From Bacteroidetes bacterium UBA1947 (GTDB lineage Bacteria > Bacteroidota > Bacteroidia > Chitinophagales > Chitinophagaceae): a stretch of DNA of 64,000 bases. The stretch's first letter is position 1. Each line of letters opens with the position of its first letter. The position numbers and the translations under genes were made by a program. The DNA lies in the NCBI GenBank assembly GCA_002336915.1, contig DDET01000019.1, positions 123,020-187,019 of the forward strand, written 5' to 3'. Shown in pieces: positions 63,596 through 64,000 of this stretch. The notes under the pieces were generated by a model that was given only the letters and a program-made list of their open reading frames with translations, had not been told where the DNA came from and did not search any database.

Positions 63596-64000
63596 TTAAG
63601 CTGCGTTTGATAGTCCAAGTTTTGAATGGTCCAGCATTTGCTGTGCATACTCCGCTGTTATTACCAGCTTGCCATTGTGTTTTTCAGATGGCAGGTCGAA
63701 CATGGCATCCGTCAGTATCATTTCACAGATGGCCCGCAATCCGCGTCCACCCAGCTTATATTCCACGGCCTTGCTCACCATAAAGTCCAGCGCGCCGTCC
63801 TCCACTTCAAGTGCTACATTTTCGTACTCAAATAGCTTTGTATATTGTTTGATCAAAGCATTCTTTGGTTCAGTAAGTATACGTTTCAGCACGTCCGCGT
63901 CCAGCGGGTTCAGGTAGGTGATCACCGGCAGGCGGCCCAGCAATTCTGGTATCAGCCCAAAGGTGCGCAGGTCCTGTGCATTTACATACTGCAGCAGGTT
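63596..64000 (-). CDS. clpX: ClpX, ATP-dependent Clp protease ATPase subunit (C-terminal part, cut by right edge)
   Basis: The last 134 residues of ClpX, the AAA+ unfoldase that feeds substrates to ClpP. Visible are the sensor region DLRTFGLIPELLGRLPVITY and the sensor-2 segment YKLGGRGLRAICEMILTDAM, both diagnostic for ClpX. The frame stays open to the edge, so the gene continues to the right; the internal LLGRLP codon at 63943 is not its start. The C-terminal end (DHSKLGLSNAA) is normal. The small helical protein gene follows directly. Confidence 0.93.
   Translation of the reverse strand, partial: NLLQYVNAQDLRTFGLIPELLGRLPVITYLNPLDADVLKRILTEPKNALIKQYTKLFEYENVALEVEDGALDFMVSKAVEYKLGGRGLRAICEMILTDAMFDLPSEKHNGKLVITAEYAQQMLDHSKLGLSNAA

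Noticed and set aside
63596..63943. A separate 115-residue gene starting at an internal Leu codon
   Set aside because: The frame continues unbroken to the window edge with ClpX sequence, so this is only the end of clpX.

Overview
The window looks like a chromosomal segment of a Bacteroidota bacterium, most likely a member of the Chitinophagaceae or a close relative; the family is inferred from gene content and was not tested. The grounds are: TonB-dependent receptors with an N-terminal carboxypeptidase-regulatory domain, proteins of type IX secretion (T9SS), a TamB partner that is a lipoprotein, a bacterial geranylgeranylglyceryl-phosphate synthase, a kynurenine 3-monooxygenase, and the Bacteroidota -7 promoter box TAnnTTTG in front of many genes. 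Both edges cut genes: a secreted T9SS-type protein on the left and clpX on the right. I saw no tRNA, rRNA, transposase, integrase, phage gene or CRISPR array. This is mostly an ordinary core and envelope region with a few accessory loci.

Layout. 1-4.7 kb (minus): a large TonB-dependent receptor followed by the cut T9SS-type protein. 4.8-6.5 kb (minus): rsmA overlapping a 2-hydroxyacid dehydrogenase gene. 6.6-13.2 kb (plus): leucyl aminopeptidase, pdxA, an FAD/Rieske oxidoreductase, an M16 peptidase and a nitronate monooxygenase. 13.2-16.8 kb: a small exported protein and a 1023-residue BNR/PKD T9SS cargo protein. 16.9-18.6 kb (minus): a DUF2130 coiled-coil protein and a lipoprotein. 18.7-20.6 kb: an OmpA-family protein with PorE-like architecture. 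20.6-21.4 kb: a gene-free gap rich in repeats. 21.4-24.5 kb: kynurenine 3-monooxygenase overlapping recJ. 24.5-31.2 kb (minus): a tetR-tolC-adaptor-RND efflux operon with a palindromic operator. 31.3-36.0 kb: mscL, GGGP synthase, a sugar nucleotidyltransferase, a secreted nuclease and a metallo-beta-lactamase-fold hydrolase.

36.0-40.2 kb (plus) is the most suggestive accessory locus: a membrane protein overlapping a small winged-helix regulator, then a TonB receptor and an exported helical protein. A three-half-site palindromic operator sits on its first promoter, and stacked repeats lie in front of the receptor gene. 40.3-41.8 kb: a small exported protein, then a stand-alone N-terminal third of methionine synthase with a structured leader and its own terminator. 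41.9-46.5 kb: a thioredoxin-fold protein without the CxxC motif, a metallophosphatase/glycosyltransferase pair, and a merR-thioredoxin pair. 46.5-53.9 kb (minus): tamB and tamL. 54.0-57.3 kb: the fused acyl-CoA mutase IcmF. 57.5-61.4 kb: an exported protein, a beta-barrel protein with an Asp/His-rich tail, a gamma-carbonic anhydrase-like protein and a GT2 glycosyltransferase. 61.6-63.3 kb: thyA, folA and a shrunken methyltransferase-like protein. 63.4-64 kb (minus): a 57-residue protein and clpX.

The strongest leads are regulatory or evolutionary and do not amount to a complete new system: the 36.0-40.2 kb uptake locus with its operators, the isolated MetH domain with an unclassified structured leader, the phased CGGGCAT array in the 20.6-21.4 kb gap, and the degraded methyltransferase translationally coupled to folA. 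All motif positions were read by eye; no alignment, folding or database search was run.
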